A stretch of DNA of 5,489 bases from Deltaproteobacteria bacterium. Its GTDB lineage: Bacteria > Myxococcota_A > UBA9042 > DTJE01. Under the pieces are notes generated by a model. That model ran no database searches and had not been told where the DNA came from. It saw only the letters and a list, made by a program, of their open reading frames with translations. Shown piece after piece: positions 4,962 to 5,489 of this stretch. The stretch spans positions 1 through 5,489 of the forward strand of contig JADHTP010000223.1 of NCBI GenBank assembly GCA_016784945.1. Direction: 5' to 3'. Every line of letters starts with the position of its first letter. Within the stretch, counting starts at the first letter, position 1. Made by a program: the position numbers and the translations under genes.

Positions 4962-5489
4962 ATGTCGTTGACCAAGGAAGGAATCACCAAGCGCGTTGCC
5001 CAGGAGTTGCAGGACGGCTTCTACGTCAATCTCGGTATCGGGATGCCCACGCTGGTGGCCAACTACGTGCCAGAGGGCGTCGAAGTCCTGTTTCATACCG
5101 AAAACGGCATGTTGACCTATGGCCCGTTTCCCTATGAAGGGGAAGAAGACGCGGACCTGATCAACGCCGGCAAGCAGACCATCACCGAGCTGCCGGGGGC
5201 CTCCTATTTTTCCAGCGCCGAGTCCTTTGCCATGATCCGGGGCGGCCACGTGGACCTCACTGTCCTGGGGGCCATGCAGGTGTCTCAGTACGGGGACCTG
5301 GCCAACTGGATGATCCCGGGCAAGATGGTCAAGGGAATGGGCGGCGCCATGGACCTGGTGGCCGGTGCGAAGAAGGTCATCGTCACCATGTTCCATACGG
5401 CCAAGGGCACCCACAAGATCCTGCCCGAATGCACGCTGCCCCTGACGGGCAAGCGTTGCGTCCACCAGATCGTCACGGACCTGTGCTGC
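4962..5489 (+). CDS. scoB: 3-oxoacid CoA-transferase subunit B (partial, C-terminus off right edge)
   Basis: The first 176 codons of subunit B (ScoB/AtoA type). The family is normally about 210-220 residues, so roughly 40 are missing. The N-terminus MSLTKEGITKRVAQEL and the loop NLGIGMPTLVANY (23-35) are typical. The active-site motif is FHTENGML (44-51), with Glu47 the expected catalytic residue that forms the enzyme-CoA thioester in this family. Most relatives have Ser before this Glu (SENG); here it is Thr. Other conserved segments are LINAGKQTITELPGAS, SAESFAMIRGGHVDL, LGAMQVS and a long NWMIPGKMVKGMGGAMDLVAGAK-type block (about 111-134). It is cotranscribed with scoA, and the two subunits assemble into one enzyme. 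Confidence 0.95.
   Translation, partial: MSLTKEGITKRVAQELQDGFYVNLGIGMPTLVANYVPEGVEVLFHTENGMLTYGPFPYEGEEDADLINAGKQTITELPGASYFSSAESFAMIRGGHVDLTVLGAMQVSQYGDLANWMIPGKMVKGMGGAMDLVAGAKKVIVTMFHTAKGTHKILPECTLPLTGKRCVHQIVTDLCC

Noticed and set aside
4899..5465. A 188-codon open frame on the minus strand opposite scoB
   Set aside because: scoB on the plus strand has a catalytic motif, a strong ribosome binding site and an operon partner; this frame has none of these.

Overview
The window is GC-rich and gene-dense. It holds two divergent transcription units around a 357-base intergenic region. Codon usage, a very long Cys/Asp-rich surface lipoprotein with CDGxDNDC motifs, and an adjacent CoA-transferase pair suggest a Gram-negative bacterium of the Myxococcota/Bradymonadota or wider 'Deltaproteobacteria' group. 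That placement is inferred from protein style only; no rRNA or other marker is present.

Left (1-3888, minus strand): one open reading frame of at least 1296 codons that runs off the left edge. It encodes a lipoprotein with a signal peptide and lipobox (Cys22). A Cys-rich N-terminal region follows, then three MopE-type CDGxDNDC motifs with thrombospondin-type-3-like calcium-binding Asp runs between the second and third. Next comes a long array of CDDGxxCTxxDxC modules organised in a higher-order duplication. The protein then passes into a region of roughly 53-55-residue repeats (FVVAW...ARxFD type), probably a beta-propeller. Its C-terminus lies outside the window.

Middle (3889-4245): this gap holds a candidate promoter for the lipoprotein gene, repeated GATCAA words, and a TIR-bounded foldback element of about 177 bases (3993-4169) that looks like a non-autonomous intergenic repeat or structured RNA. 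Close to scoA there is an 18-base palindrome, a weak -35/-10 pair, and a 9-base inverted repeat that could mask the scoA Shine-Dalgarno sequence.

Right (4246-5489, plus strand): scoA and scoB, the two subunits of a 3-oxoacid (acetoacetate) CoA-transferase, are arranged as an operon with an 11-base gap. scoB is cut by the right edge after 176 codons, with its catalytic glutamate present. The pair would activate acetoacetate or a similar 3-oxoacid with CoA from succinyl-CoA or another acyl-CoA, feeding thiolase and central metabolism. There is no evident functional link between the lipoprotein and the CoA-transferase beyond sharing a divergent intergenic region.
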